Notes under the pieces: model-generated | The model's input: the letters and a program-made list of their open reading frames with translations, nothing else | Told to the model about the DNA's origin: nothing | Database searches by the model: none | Shown: one piece after another, positions 1 through 7,225 of the stretch | Layout: each line of letters starts with the position of its first letter | Position numbering within the stretch: position 1 is the stretch's first letter | Assembly: GCF_014695915.1 (NCBI RefSeq) | Contig: NZ_JACJPF010000110.1 | Span: 16,232-80,231 of the forward strand | Reading direction: 5' to 3' | From: Trichocoleus sp. FACHB-40 | GTDB taxonomy: Bacteria > Cyanobacteriota > Cyanobacteriia > Cyanobacteriales > FACHB-T130 | DNA: 64,000 bases | Program-made: the position numbers and the translations under genes

Positions 1-250
1 TAATGGTGTCACTCATGCCTGCTTTTTCCTGTATGGTGTCTTGAATGCTTTTATCTGCTTTTGCGCCGTGATAAACTAAACTCCCGCCTGCGATCGCCAT
101 CAAGGCTCCCCTCAGAGAACGTTGCCTTAAACCCATTAGCACCATCGCGCCGCCGCTAATTAGCGAACCCCAACGTTCGACATCTGAGACATTGCTACTG
201 CCACTATTTTCCGGCTGATTACTGGGTACGATATCTTGACTTGATGCCAT
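1..250 (-). CDS. DUF2892-type small membrane protein, 3' end outside window
   Basis: The reading frame starts at the ATG whose complement lies at 248-250 and runs off the left edge, so only about 83 residues are visible. A polar Ser/Asn-rich N-terminus is followed by a glycine-rich hydrophobic stretch with RSLRGALMAIAGGSLVYHG, the pattern of the DUF2892/YgaP-like inner-membrane domain. In cyanobacteria this domain is often followed by a SRPBCC lipid-binding domain, but that part would lie outside the window. It is the last gene of a minus-strand stress-type cluster. The function is not known; assignment to DUF2892 is by motif memory only. Confidence 0.65.
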   Translation of the reverse strand, partial: MASSQDIVPSNQPENSGSSNVSDVERWGSLISGGAMVLMGLRQRSLRGALMAIAGGSLVYHGAKADKSIQDTIQEKAGMSDTI

Positions 251-343
251 TTCTTAATTTCCTCAATTGGTAATAGAAAAGTGGGGATTGGGATTGGAAG
301 AATCTTGCCCAGTACATAGTACCTAGTCCCCAGTCTCCAACCC

Positions 344-610
344 CTAACTAACAATTTGAACTTCTTTATTTTCTAGCCCTTCCTTAGAATGATCTAGACG
401 GAGTTCTCCTTGCGGTTCAGCACGCAATTCTTCTGGAGTTTCTTCGCCTACACCTCCTTTGGCGACTGTGACACCACCATCAGCTAACCACAAAGCACCC
501 GTAACATAACTTGCTTCATCCGAGGCGATAAAAGCATAGACATTTGCCATTTCTTCCCCTGTACCTGGAAAAGCTCCCCTGAAGCATTCCCTTGAAAAGG
601 GGAAAAACAC
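344..610 (-). pseudogene. 3' remnant of a short-chain dehydrogenase/reductase
   Basis: The frame matches only the last part of a classical [15 protein letters not shown], then SDEASYVTG and [13 protein letters not shown], which form the C-terminal cofactor-fold closure of glucose-1-dehydrogenase-like enzymes. The N-terminal TGxxxGxG nucleotide-binding motif, the NNAG motif and the YxxxK catalytic pair are absent. Upstream (611-660) is unrelated AT-rich DNA containing TTCACCCTACA-type repeat sequence, and the first approximately 20 codons do not look like SDR. An intact relative would be about 280 residues; only about 65 are left. Most likely a deletion remnant within the stress cluster; translation is possible but catalysis is not. 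Confidence 0.75.
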
Positions 611-660
611 TAAAAATTAGGGTTGTAGGGTAGGTATTATTCACCCTACAAACTCCAAAC

Positions 661-1761
661 TTACATCTTGACAGCAGGAGCGCTTGTCGGCTTGGCAGGC
701 TTCACTTCTCCACTTGCCATGCGTGCTTTGTAGAGGGCTGCTAAACACTGCTCATACTTTGAAAGTTCCACTTCAATCTGCGTCAAAATTGCCGTTGTAA
801 CTGGATCGGTAAATTTCACCCGCAGGTTATTGACATCCACAACACCAGTTTGGAGATCGCCCATTGTCCGACGCAACAAATCGGTATCGTCACTACCTTG
901 GAGGGCAGTTTTCAATTTGGCATATTTATCAGCAGCTTGCGCCGGGATCGAGAGGTTTTCGCCCAGTTCTTTGATGCGAGATTCCAGCATCAGGATGTGA
1001 CGCTGTTTATTTTGAATCATGTCTTGCAGAAGCGATCGCAACTCCGGATCTGAAGTTTTTTCCGCATACTGCTCAAATGTTTCTTGCGAATAACGCTCAC
1101 CCGTCAAAGCTGTATTCAAACCTTTAACAATATCGCCCTTGGTAGAGCCACCCCAAGAATCGGCTAGTTTCCACCATTCCGCAGTTATATCGTTCTCATT
1201 TGGTAAAGCCGCTTCTTTTCCACCGTAACCCAGACGGCTGAGAATTGCTGTGGTGAAAATTGGCAAATCTCCAGGTTGACGAGAAGTAATCAAGTTGCCA
1301 TCAATTACCACTGGTTCATCTACATAATTTGCACCCGCATTGATTATGTCTTTGCGGATGGAAAAGAAGCCAGTAGCTTGTTTACCTTTGAGCAAGTCGC
1401 CTTCAATTAAAACTTGTGGCCCGTGACAAACAGCAGCTACCAGCTTTCCTGCTTCCATTGCGTCTTGTACGAAGCGGACTGTATTCGGGTTTGTCCGCAT
1501 TGTGTCGGGAGCCATCCCACCGGGGATAATCACAGCATCGAAATCAAGCGCGATCGCTTCTGTTGTCGTGCCATCCGGTTTCATTGACAATTTGCCTTGT
1601 TTACCCATATAGTTCTCGTTCATCCGAGAACCGAGTACAACCACTTCCATTCCCGCCATTTGTAGCGCTTTATAAGGCACTTGAAACTCAGAATCTTCCA
1701 CACCGTTTTCGATGAGGATAGCTACTTTTTTCTTGTTGGTGTTATTATTGCTAACTGTCAT
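661..1761 (-). CDS. DJ-1/PfpI-family protein fused to a ferritin-like helical domain
   Basis: 366 residues. Residues about 10-185 form a DJ-1/PfpI (class I glutamine amidotransferase-like) domain: KKVAILIENGVEDSEF at the start, VIIPGGMAPD in the middle and the nucleophile elbow AVCHGP with Cys112-His113. Residues about 205-350 are a long-helix domain (GLNTALTGERYSQETFEQYAE, then DMIQNKQRHILMLESRIKEL) resembling the PA2169/DUF2383 ferritin-like four-helix bundle, and the tail is Pro/Ala/Lys-rich. Family members act as glyoxalases, deglycases or proteases in stress; the substrate here is unknown. A GGAGG ribosome site seven bases before the ATG fixes the start. The domain fusion is uncommon; neighbours are other stress-type genes. 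Confidence 0.85.
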   Translation of the reverse strand: MTVSNNNTNKKKVAILIENGVEDSEFQVPYKALQMAGMEVVVLGSRMNENYMGKQGKLSMKPDGTTTEAIALDFDAVIIPGGMAPDTMRTNPNTVRFVQDAMEAGKLVAAVCHGPQVLIEGDLLKGKQATGFFSIRKDIINAGANYVDEPVVIDGNLITSRQPGDLPIFTTAILSRLGYGGKEAALPNENDITAEWWKLADSWGGSTKGDIVKGLNTALTGERYSQETFEQYAEKTSDPELRSLLQDMIQNKQRHILMLESRIKELGENLSIPAQAADKYAKLKTALQGSDDTDLLRRTMGDLQTGVVDVNNLRVKFTDPVTTAILTQIEVELSKYEQCLAALYKARMASGEVKPAKPTSAPAVKM

Positions 1762-1865
1762 GCTTTTTCCTCCAATATCTTAAGTTATTTTGAAAAAAAT
1801 TGGGCTATTCCCAGAAACCAAACAAGCAAAAGTTCCAATTTTACCTAACTTTCACTTAAAATTTT

Positions 1866-2249
1866 TTATTCCCTGCATGCTACGAATAGCTCCTGGTAAT
1901 CGTCCGGAAAATTAGCGCGGATATCTTCAACACTTGGTGTCACCGCTGCTTGCAACACGGTAAATACTGCTCTCGCATGAATTGCGGCATCGGTAGAATT
2001 TACACCTTCTCTTTCACCGACACGCTGATAAAACTCTTTTAAAGAAAAGTATTGCCCGTTTTGACCTTCTCGTCCATGCAAACAATCTTTTAACTCCACA
2101 GGCAGATGTGAAGCCAAATCTTTTGCCTCGTCTCCCACGATAGGTTCTCTCAAAACTTCCATTGTGGCGCGAGTGGCACGTTCCGCTTCCTGACTATAGT
2201 TTAGCTGAGCAACGCTCTGAACCTGTTTAACAAATTGGTTGTAATTCAC
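1866..2249 (-). CDS. DUF2267 family protein
   Basis: 127 residues from a GTG start. The first possible codon (TTG at 2255) directly abuts an AGGAGG ribosome site, whereas the GTG at 2249 lies six bases after it and gives the usual family beginning MNYNQFVKQVQ. DUF2267 features seen: A-T-ATMEVLREPIVGDEAKDLASHLPVELK and a second half TDAAIHARAVFTVLQAAVTP-- EDIRANFPDDYQELF. These helical proteins of unknown biochemical role are commonly found with stress and desiccation genes in cyanobacteria. It is followed on the same strand by the DJ-1 fusion with a gap of about 105 bases, so co-transcription is plausible. Confidence 0.85.
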   Translation of the reverse strand: MNYNQFVKQVQSVAQLNYSQEAERATRATMEVLREPIVGDEAKDLASHLPVELKDCLHGREGQNGQYFSLKEFYQRVGEREGVNSTDAAIHARAVFTVLQAAVTPSVEDIRANFPDDYQELFVACRE

Positions 2250-2511
2250 TTGCAACCTCCTACAAAAATCAGACTGAGGGCTGAGAGGGAGTTTTCTTGA
2301 GACACCAAGTTATTGCGTCTTAAACAAAGGGCAAAAATGAATTTTTATACTTTAATTGTGAGTGCGATCGCTTGATATTTCTTAACTAATTTCCGCTTTC
2401 ACGCTTTGCACACTCACTCGCCCAAAAGAAAGGATTTTTTCCCAAAAGAAGCATTATCCCCTCTCAGCAAGCTTGCGCCACACCGTCAGGTGCGGCTATC
2501 TCAATCAATAA

Positions 2512-2760
2512 CTATCTACCTACAGGCTGCGGTGCTGCAATCCGCTTTGCCAGCAATTCTTTGGCTCGTTCAGCGCGTTGGTACTCTTCGTCTTGCAGTT
2601 GTTGGAAAAACTCTATCAGTTCATCATCTCCAGCTTCCTCAGCGTCTTGGACGTAGATTTCATAGGTGCTGGCACCCTCTAGAGCGTGGTATAGTACGCT
2701 GATCAGGTTATAGTGTTCGTCTGCGGTTCCGGTGTATTGTTCATTATCGTGATCAGACAT
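2512..2760 (-). CDS. Small acidic helical protein, ferritin-like half-bundle
   Basis: 82 residues, highly acidic at the N-terminus (MSDHDNEQYTG) and predicted fully alpha-helical afterwards: HYNLISVLYHALEGASTYEIY and then ELIEFFQQLQDEEYQRAERAKELL. The spacing of Glu and His residues recalls one helix pair of rubrerythrin/ferritin-like bundles, but the metal ligands are incomplete. An upstream ATG at 2775 exists, but the GGAGG ribosome site lies downstream of it and eight bases before the ATG at 2760, so 2760 is chosen. First gene of the minus-strand stress-type cluster. Function not known. Confidence 0.75.
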   Translation of the reverse strand: MSDHDNEQYTGTADEHYNLISVLYHALEGASTYEIYVQDAEEAGDDELIEFFQQLQDEEYQRAERAKELLAKRIAAPQPVGR

Positions 2761-3434
2761 ATTTTTTCCCTCCAATCAATAAGCGCTGACAATCCAGCCC
2801 GTTGGGCTGCGTCTTGCCTTTAAGCCTATGTATTCACTCCAAGAGTCTGCTTCGCTCCTAAGTGATAGATATGCAAGGTTGCAAATTCGCTCCAAAGTAA
2901 TACGTATTTTTCACTACAAATAGCTATCCTTACATTTAATGACTTTAAATTTCCCTAAAATCTTCAAAAAATTAAAGTTTTAGGAGTAATTACTTAGGCA
3001 TTTATCTAAACGCGCCACTTTTTCCTCCTATTTGAGGATTCACAGGAATCTCTAGGCGAGATATTATGTATAAAAAATTATGGCGCTACCGCAGGAAATT
3101 ACCGTATCCTATGGGATTGGTGTTCCCAAAAAACCGGGAGTATACATCAACAGGGGCATTTTTGTAGTTGAATAAAACAATATCTGTTGCCCAGAGGAAG
3201 ATTCTTTTAGGAAGCGATCGCGTTTTTTGCAGTTAAGAACTAATTTCGACTTAATATAGCAATTCTATTTGAGTTGTGAGCCAGCCCTTCAGATGCGCGA
3301 CTTCTCCGAGAAGTCGGGCATCTCGCTTTCACAAATTATTTAGGACTGCTATAGCATTTTAAATTGCAGTCAATTAGAGTGCAGGCTGTTTCGCTTAATT
3401 GTACAAGTTAAACTTACAATTATTCTATTAACAG
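2761..3434. other. Intergenic region without a recognisable gene
   Basis: About 670 bases, AT-rich, no convincing reading frame on either strand. It contains an imperfect AGCCC/GGGCT hairpin near 2795-2812 and, at 3255-3353, a MITE-like inverted-repeat element listed separately. No tRNA or known RNA was recognised. Confidence 0.5.
3255..3353. repeat. MITE-like inverted repeat element (about 99 bp)
   Basis: Terminal inverted repeats begin with TATAGCA and extend about 26 bases on each side (about 18 of 26 positions match by eye). Inside, 3292-3322 forms a near-perfect hairpin: GATGC then CGACTTCTC pair with GAGAAGTCG then GCATC. The right-hand arm, read on the minus strand, resembles the isolated sequence near 19099-19125 (CAGTTCTAAATAAATTGTG), so the arm recurs elsewhere in the window. 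There is no coding capacity. Palindromes of this GATGC-CGACTTCTC type are recalled as common in filamentous cyanobacteria. Confidence 0.6.
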
Positions 3435-4004
3435 TTAGGAGTCTTTGCTAATTTCTTCTATCTCGCAAACTACCCGATCTAACTCGTCAATTAATTGTAT
3501 TGAACTAGCTTTACGAAATGCCTTAACCAGAGAACGATAATACCAAAGCGTTCCTTCTTTGCCTCCTTTGAAACGTTCCCAAAGCGACTCGCCCACAACA
3601 CGGTAATCATTTAAAATTGAGCGAGCGTTGTGCAGTTTATCGGCAGCAGAAACAAGAAGTATGCTTTGGGAAGCTGTGGGAAGGTGGGCGATATAAGCTT
3701 CTTTACGCTGTCGCCAAGGCGGTTTGGGTGTAATGTCAGAATCAGTGCAACCGTCTACAATTTCTGTGACGGTATCCCCGAACCTGCGGCGAATTTCTTC
3801 CCGCGTAGCGGCACCGCCTTGATCTTCGATAGCATCATGGAGTAAGGCTGCGATCGCTTCCTCTTCATTAGCACCATGCTCTAGCACAATACTGGCAACT
3901 GCAAGTAAATGAGCAATGTATGGGACACCTGAACCTTTGCGAGTTTGGTTCGCGTGCAGATGAGTAGCAAAGGTTAGGGCTTCGGTAAAGCGTTCTGAAA
4001 GCAT
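3435..4004 (-). CDS. HD-domain hydrolase, small alarmone hydrolase-like
   Basis: 189 residues from the ATG at 4004. Motifs in order: RKGSGVPYIAHLLAVA (RKGxxxPYxxH), AALLHDAIEDQ (the metal-binding HD), ADKLHNARSIL, and near the end KEGTLWYYRSLVKAF. This is the motif set of the SpoT/MESH1-type (p)ppGpp hydrolase fold without a synthetase domain, and the length suits a stand-alone enzyme of that class. Hydrolysis of ppGpp is inferred, not shown; a nucleotide phosphohydrolase of another specificity is possible. The frame is open further upstream only because it reads through the 7-bp tandem repeat at 4059-4105, giving a meaningless Gly-Ile-Gly-Asp-Trp extension. Confidence 0.75.
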   Translation of the reverse strand: MLSERFTEALTFATHLHANQTRKGSGVPYIAHLLAVASIVLEHGANEEEAIAALLHDAIEDQGGAATREEIRRRFGDTVTEIVDGCTDSDITPKPPWRQRKEAYIAHLPTASQSILLVSAADKLHNARSILNDYRVVGESLWERFKGGKEGTLWYYRSLVKAFRKASSIQLIDELDRVVCEIEEISKDS

Positions 4005-4058
4005 AATTTCTGTAATAGGGTGATGGGGACTGGGGACTAGGTAAGACTTTTTCCTCTT

Positions 4059-4105
4059 CCCCAATCCCCAATCCCCAATCCCCAATCCCCAATCCCCAAT
4101 CCCCA
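4059..4105. repeat. Heptamer tandem repeat (CCCCAAT) of STRR class
   Basis: Six perfect copies of CCCCAAT followed by a partial copy. Heptamers CCCCA(A/G)T are the classical short tandemly repeated sequences of filamentous cyanobacteria. Flanking GGGGACTGGGGACTAGGTAAG is shared in degenerate form with 13823-13855 and 282-340. Confidence 0.9.
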
Positions 4106-4108
4106 TTT

Positions 4109-4744
4109 TCAGTGTAATCCTGCCTGCCAAATTCCAATGTAGACGCGATCGCTCCTATCTCTCTCAATCACACCTTTAAGGGCTTTAACAGAAAAAGAAT
4201 ACTTGCGAGACTGACGCTGCTTTACTTGTTGTAACCCCTGCTTGATTTCATCGTTGATTTGGCAACCCAACATACTATTCAACGTCACCAACATTACCTG
4301 ATGGTCTACTTCTTGGGCGAAAGCTGCCTCAGTTTGACGTACCATTCCTGAAGCTTTGTCAAGTAGAAAACCGAGGCTAACTTCGTCTGGTACTAATTGA
4401 TAGAATATGGCACGAGTATTGGGCCAGTAGCCTCGGAGATTTCCGCTAGGAGCGCCCAGAATGTTTTGGACAACGCTATTATGTACTCCTGGTTGGAATC
4501 CTGGTATGCCTACACCCAAGGGAATATCTTTACATATATCAAAGTCAAATTCCTCTAGGATCGGCTCAGTCCTTAACCCAGGTGGTAGATCTAAAATCCG
4601 AGCCGGTAGATTAGAAGGATCGGCGCTGAGAAATAATTCTGGTAATGGTACCGAGAACGGCGATGCGTGTGTTGGTTTAGCCAGAAGAAAACTGGCAGCT
4701 ATACACGCATTAGTCAAAATTATGCGGTGAAACCTTTTCACCAT
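4109..4744 (-). CDS. Secreted protein of unknown function
   Basis: 211 residues. The N-terminus has a Sec signal peptide: Lys/Arg (MVKRFHR), a hydrophobic core (IILTNACIAASFLLA) and a cleavage-type THASP. The mature part is about 185 residues with two Cys (FDICKDIPLG and MLGCQIND) that could form a disulfide, and ends with RDRSDRVYIGIWQAGLH. The central part GNLRGYWPNTRAIFYQLVPDEVSLGFLLD is likely a compact globular fold. No family was recognised with confidence; similar proteins seem to exist in other cyanobacteria. It sits alone between the HD hydrolase and a Ser/Thr kinase on the same strand. Confidence 0.7.
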   Translation of the reverse strand: MVKRFHRIILTNACIAASFLLAKPTHASPFSVPLPELFLSADPSNLPARILDLPPGLRTEPILEEFDFDICKDIPLGVGIPGFQPGVHNSVVQNILGAPSGNLRGYWPNTRAIFYQLVPDEVSLGFLLDKASGMVRQTEAAFAQEVDHQVMLVTLNSMLGCQINDEIKQGLQQVKQRQSRKYSFSVKALKGVIERDRSDRVYIGIWQAGLH

Positions 4745-5003
4745 ATTTTTTTACTATTTTTATATCAACACGTATTTAGCCATAAAAAGCTGCTGTTTCT
4801 ACCCCAGAAAATGCTGAAAGGATATAAATCAGCAGCACCAACCATATTCAGATTTGACGCAAGAGCGATCGCTCTTGGTTCCCCAGATAAGAGATGCGAT
4901 CGCATATTTTCTCGTTTCCTAGGGAAACGAAAAACTCCGACTCAGCTTGCACTCAAATGCAAACCAATTCATAATTATGCTTGCATAACCCATGAAGAGT
5001 GCA

Positions 5004-5993
5004 TCACTTTTCACAGGCTTTTCGCCATTTCTCACGCCAATCATCATTATCTTTTAAGTTATCTTCCTGCGCTTTCCGAAATCGCTCCCGCCAATCACCA
5101 TTATCTTTTAATTTATCTTCCTGCGCTTTACGCAATCGCTCTTGCCACTCTCTCAGGGGGCTGTCGTTGGCAATTCTTGGTGCGCCCATGCCCAACAATC
5201 CCAGCCATTCCTGTACCGACTGCGATCGCTCCTCTGGCTTTAATGCTATACCTTTGAGAATAGCGCGATTTATGTGATCGCTCAGCAGCGAATTTATCTG
5301 CTTGGGTGGCTCCAGTCGCATTCCATAAGCTCTCATTGGTGAAGGCAGCGGCACTTGTGCAGTTAACAAAGTATACAGCGTCGCCGCCAAAGAATAAACA
5401 TCAGTATAAGCACCCCTTTTCCCCCGCCAATCATACTGCTCAATTGGCGCAAAGCCACTAGAGCAAAATTCCGTCTGTGTCTGCGTCAAATTTGGGGTAA
5501 ACTCGCGGGCGATGCCAAAGTCTATCAGCACAGCTTCAGTCTTACCCTTTCGCAACATGATATTCAGGGGCTTCACATCCCGGTGCAGTAAACCACGCTC
5601 ATGAACAACCGTCAGCGCATCACCAATCTGTTGAATGTACCGTAATGCTTCGGTTTCGGGCAAAATCCCTTGATTCCAAACGTGAGAAGCTAGACTTTCC
5701 CCATCGATATATTCCATCACAATGCACCATAGCCCAGCCTCCTGAACCACCTCATCAATTTTCACGATATGAGGATGATTAAATTTGGACAGTCGCAGCG
5801 CCTCATTCAGGAAATCCTGCTGAAGTTTGGCAAAGTCGCACCAGCGTTGCACCCAACTATTTAGGGTTTTAACTACCAGCAGATTACCTTTTTTGTTCTT
5901 CACCAGATAGGTAATCCCAAAACCACCTTGCCCTAGCACTTTTTCGATAGTGTACTTGCCGTTCTGCAACTTTTGCCCAGGATTCCAAGCCAT
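5004..5993 (-). CDS. Ser/Thr protein kinase with C-terminal 18-residue repeats
   Basis: 329 residues. A complete bacterial Hanks-type kinase domain: glycine loop LGQGGFGITY, VVKTL lysine, catalytic loop HRDVKPLNIML, DFGIAREF, and an APIEQY activation segment. There is no transmembrane helix, so it should be cytosolic. After the kinase (from about residue 280) come tandem 18-residue units beginning AQEDKLKDN and AQEDNLKDN, each with WRE-RK; the DNA repeats with a 54-bp period at about 5030-5140. A GGAGG site seven bases before the ATG at 5993 decides the start over an upstream TTG. The charged repeats may be a docking surface. Substrate unknown. Confidence 0.9.
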   Translation of the reverse strand: MAWNPGQKLQNGKYTIEKVLGQGGFGITYLVKNKKGNLLVVKTLNSWVQRWCDFAKLQQDFLNEALRLSKFNHPHIVKIDEVVQEAGLWCIVMEYIDGESLASHVWNQGILPETEALRYIQQIGDALTVVHERGLLHRDVKPLNIMLRKGKTEAVLIDFGIAREFTPNLTQTQTEFCSSGFAPIEQYDWRGKRGAYTDVYSLAATLYTLLTAQVPLPSPMRAYGMRLEPPKQINSLLSDHINRAILKGIALKPEERSQSVQEWLGLLGMGAPRIANDSPLREWQERLRKAQEDKLKDNGDWRERFRKAQEDNLKDNDDWREKWRKACEK

Positions 5994-6149
5994 TTTCAAG
6001 CCTCCAAGACGCTTGCATCGGTTTATGAGATAGGCTGAAGCGATGCCTTGTTTAGTACATTTGTACCATACTTAAGGCGTAAATACAAGCAATTTTTCTT
6101 CCCAGCCAGAAAGAGGAAGTTAATACAAAGCAGAGCCTGTTTATTTGCC

Positions 6150-6170
6150 TTCCCAGGCTGTGCCTGGGAA
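6150..6170. repeat. Palindromic repeat (TTCCCAGGC/GCCTGGGAA)
   Basis: Nine-base perfect stem with a TGT loop, followed by CGAGAGC. The same motif recurs at 62004-62026 and, as the variant with GTTACCAGG, at 49108-49136. This is a dispersed hairpin family of cyanobacterial intergenic DNA; here it lies between the divergent kinase and merR. Confidence 0.75.
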
Positions 6171-6190
6171 CGAGAGCTATTGCAACGTGA

Positions 6191-6240
6191 TTGACACTGC
6201 GCTAGAGAATCGCTAGACTAAATTTAACGTTAACGTCAAT
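6191..6240 (+). promoter_or_regulatory. Putative merR promoter and operator
   Basis: TTGACA at 6191-6196 and TAGACT at 6214-6219 are separated by 17 bases, a good sigma-70 type pair. Directly after the -10, 6224-6239 holds the near-palindrome TTAACGTTAACGTCAA. The same core, TAACGTTAACGTTA, occurs at 6668-6681 before the next gene, so it is the probable binding site of the MerR protein encoded between them (inference). Confidence 0.55.
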
Positions 6241-6260
6241 GTCTGCGGATCAACTAGAGC

Positions 6261-6650
6261 GTGACTGAAAAAATGCGAATCGGAGAGCTTGCCCTCAAAG
6301 CAGGCGTGACTCCGCGAACAATTCGCTACTACGAGGATCTGGGGTTACTTGGCCCTGCTGAGCGGCAAGGCAAAGGCTTTCGCTACTACACGGAGCTTGA
6401 ACTAGCCAGACTCCGCAAAATTGATGCGCTCAAAGGATTGGGATTAAGCCTGGAAGAGATTAGCAGTATCATCGACCTGTTTTTTGAAGAACCGACGATG
6501 TTACGGGGTAAGCAGAAACTACTGGAAATTCTGCAAACTCATCTTCAGGAGACTGACGAAAAAATCGCCGCTTTAGAGCAGTTTCGCGAGGATTTGCAAG
6601 CTAATATCGCCAGGATACAGCAATATATCGAGGAGGTCAGCAACCAGTAA
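6261..6650 (+). CDS. MerR-family transcriptional regulator
   Basis: 129 residues from a GTG; an internal ATG at 6273 starting MRIGELALKAG is equally possible, since neither has a strong ribosome site. The N-terminal winged helix-turn-helix is typical: MRIGELALKAGVTPRTIRYYEDLGLLGPA and GFRYYTELELARLRKI. Residues 85-125 form the dimerising coiled coil (LLEILQTHLQETDEKIAALEQFRED). There are no cysteine ligands in the C-terminal part, so a metal or redox sensor of CueR/SoxR type is unlikely; it may respond to an organic effector. It is followed by a dinB-fold gene and an aldo/keto reductase on the same strand, the likely regulon. Confidence 0.9.
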   Translation: MTEKMRIGELALKAGVTPRTIRYYEDLGLLGPAERQGKGFRYYTELELARLRKIDALKGLGLSLEEISSIIDLFFEEPTMLRGKQKLLEILQTHLQETDEKIAALEQFREDLQANIARIQQYIEEVSNQ

Positions 6651-6667
6651 TTTTTTTACAATTAATC

Positions 6668-6681
6668 TAACGTTAACGTTA
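6668..6681 (+). promoter_or_regulatory. Perfect palindrome before dinB-like gene, putative MerR operator
   Basis: TAACGTTAACGTTA is a perfect 14-bp palindrome 4 bases upstream of a TAATAT -10-like hexamer (6685-6690) and just before an AGGAGG ribosome site (6695-6700). It matches the near-palindrome upstream of the MerR gene. A good -35 at MerR-type spacing is not evident. Confidence 0.55.
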
Positions 6682-6711
6682 AGGTAATATAGTTAGGAGG
6701 TGGAAACCAGT

Positions 6712-7203
6712 ATGCTTATACAGCATTTCCAGATGCTGGCACGATACAACAGACTCTCAAATCGCAAACTTTATGAAACTTGCGCTTTGCTTTCGGATGC
6801 AGAACGCCAGAAGATTAGGCCAGCCTTTTTCAAAAGTATCCACGGGACACTAAATCATATTATGGTGGGCGATCGCATCTGGTTGACACGTTTCCAGGGC
6901 CAAGAAATCCCATCCACCGGACTCAACGCCATCCTTTATGAAGACTTCGACCAACTCAACCAAGCGCGTGTAGCAGAAGATGAGCGGATTGAAAGCTTTG
7001 CCTCTGGTTTAACCGAAGAATTTTTGGCGGGTACGATTCAGTACCGAAATAACGCCGGAAAAATTTATACCGATCCCGTTAATTTGTTAGTCGCCCACTT
7101 TTTCAATCACCAGACACACCACCGGGGGCAAATTCACGACATGATAACCCAGACAGAAATCGCCCCCCCAGTTCTGGATATGCACCGGATTGTTCGACCG
7201 TAA
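6712..7203 (+). CDS. DinB/YfiT-fold metalloprotein
   Basis: 163 residues. The DinB four-helix fold is supported by the N-terminal [17 protein letters not shown], the first ligand region [14 protein letters not shown], and the C-terminal [17 protein letters not shown] with the HxxxH pair that completes the three-histidine metal site. Family members include thiol-dependent transferases and maleylpyruvate isomerases; the substrate here is unknown. Start chosen at the ATG 6712, 11 bases after AGGAGG; a GTG at 6700 overlaps that ribosome site and is rejected. Only 22 bases separate it from the downstream aldo/keto reductase, so the two probably form an operon under MerR control. Confidence 0.85.
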   Translation: MLIQHFQMLARYNRLSNRKLYETCALLSDAERQKIRPAFFKSIHGTLNHIMVGDRIWLTRFQGQEIPSTGLNAILYEDFDQLNQARVAEDERIESFASGLTEEFLAGTIQYRNNAGKIYTDPVNLLVAHFFNHQTHHRGQIHDMITQTEIAPPVLDMHRIVRP

Positions 7204-7225
7204 CTTGATAAGGAGAAAAGGAACA

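Noticed and set aside
160..354. 64-codon minus-strand frame over the first gene boundary
   Set aside because: It overlaps the start of the DUF2892 gene in another frame and reads through GGGATTGGGATTGG repeat DNA.
2406..2702. 98-codon plus-strand frame
   Set aside because: Mostly antisense to the small helical protein gene at 2512-2760, which has a strong GGAGG ribosome site.
5030..5150. Regular DNA repeats resembling a CRISPR array
   Set aside because: Period is 54 bases with no variable spacers; it codes for the 18-residue repeats of the kinase.
4667..5257. 196-codon plus-strand frame
   Set aside because: It spans the divergent starts and the antisense of the kinase repeat region; repeated Leu-Ser-Tyr-Leu-Pro-Ala units are the mirror of the 54-bp kinase repeat.
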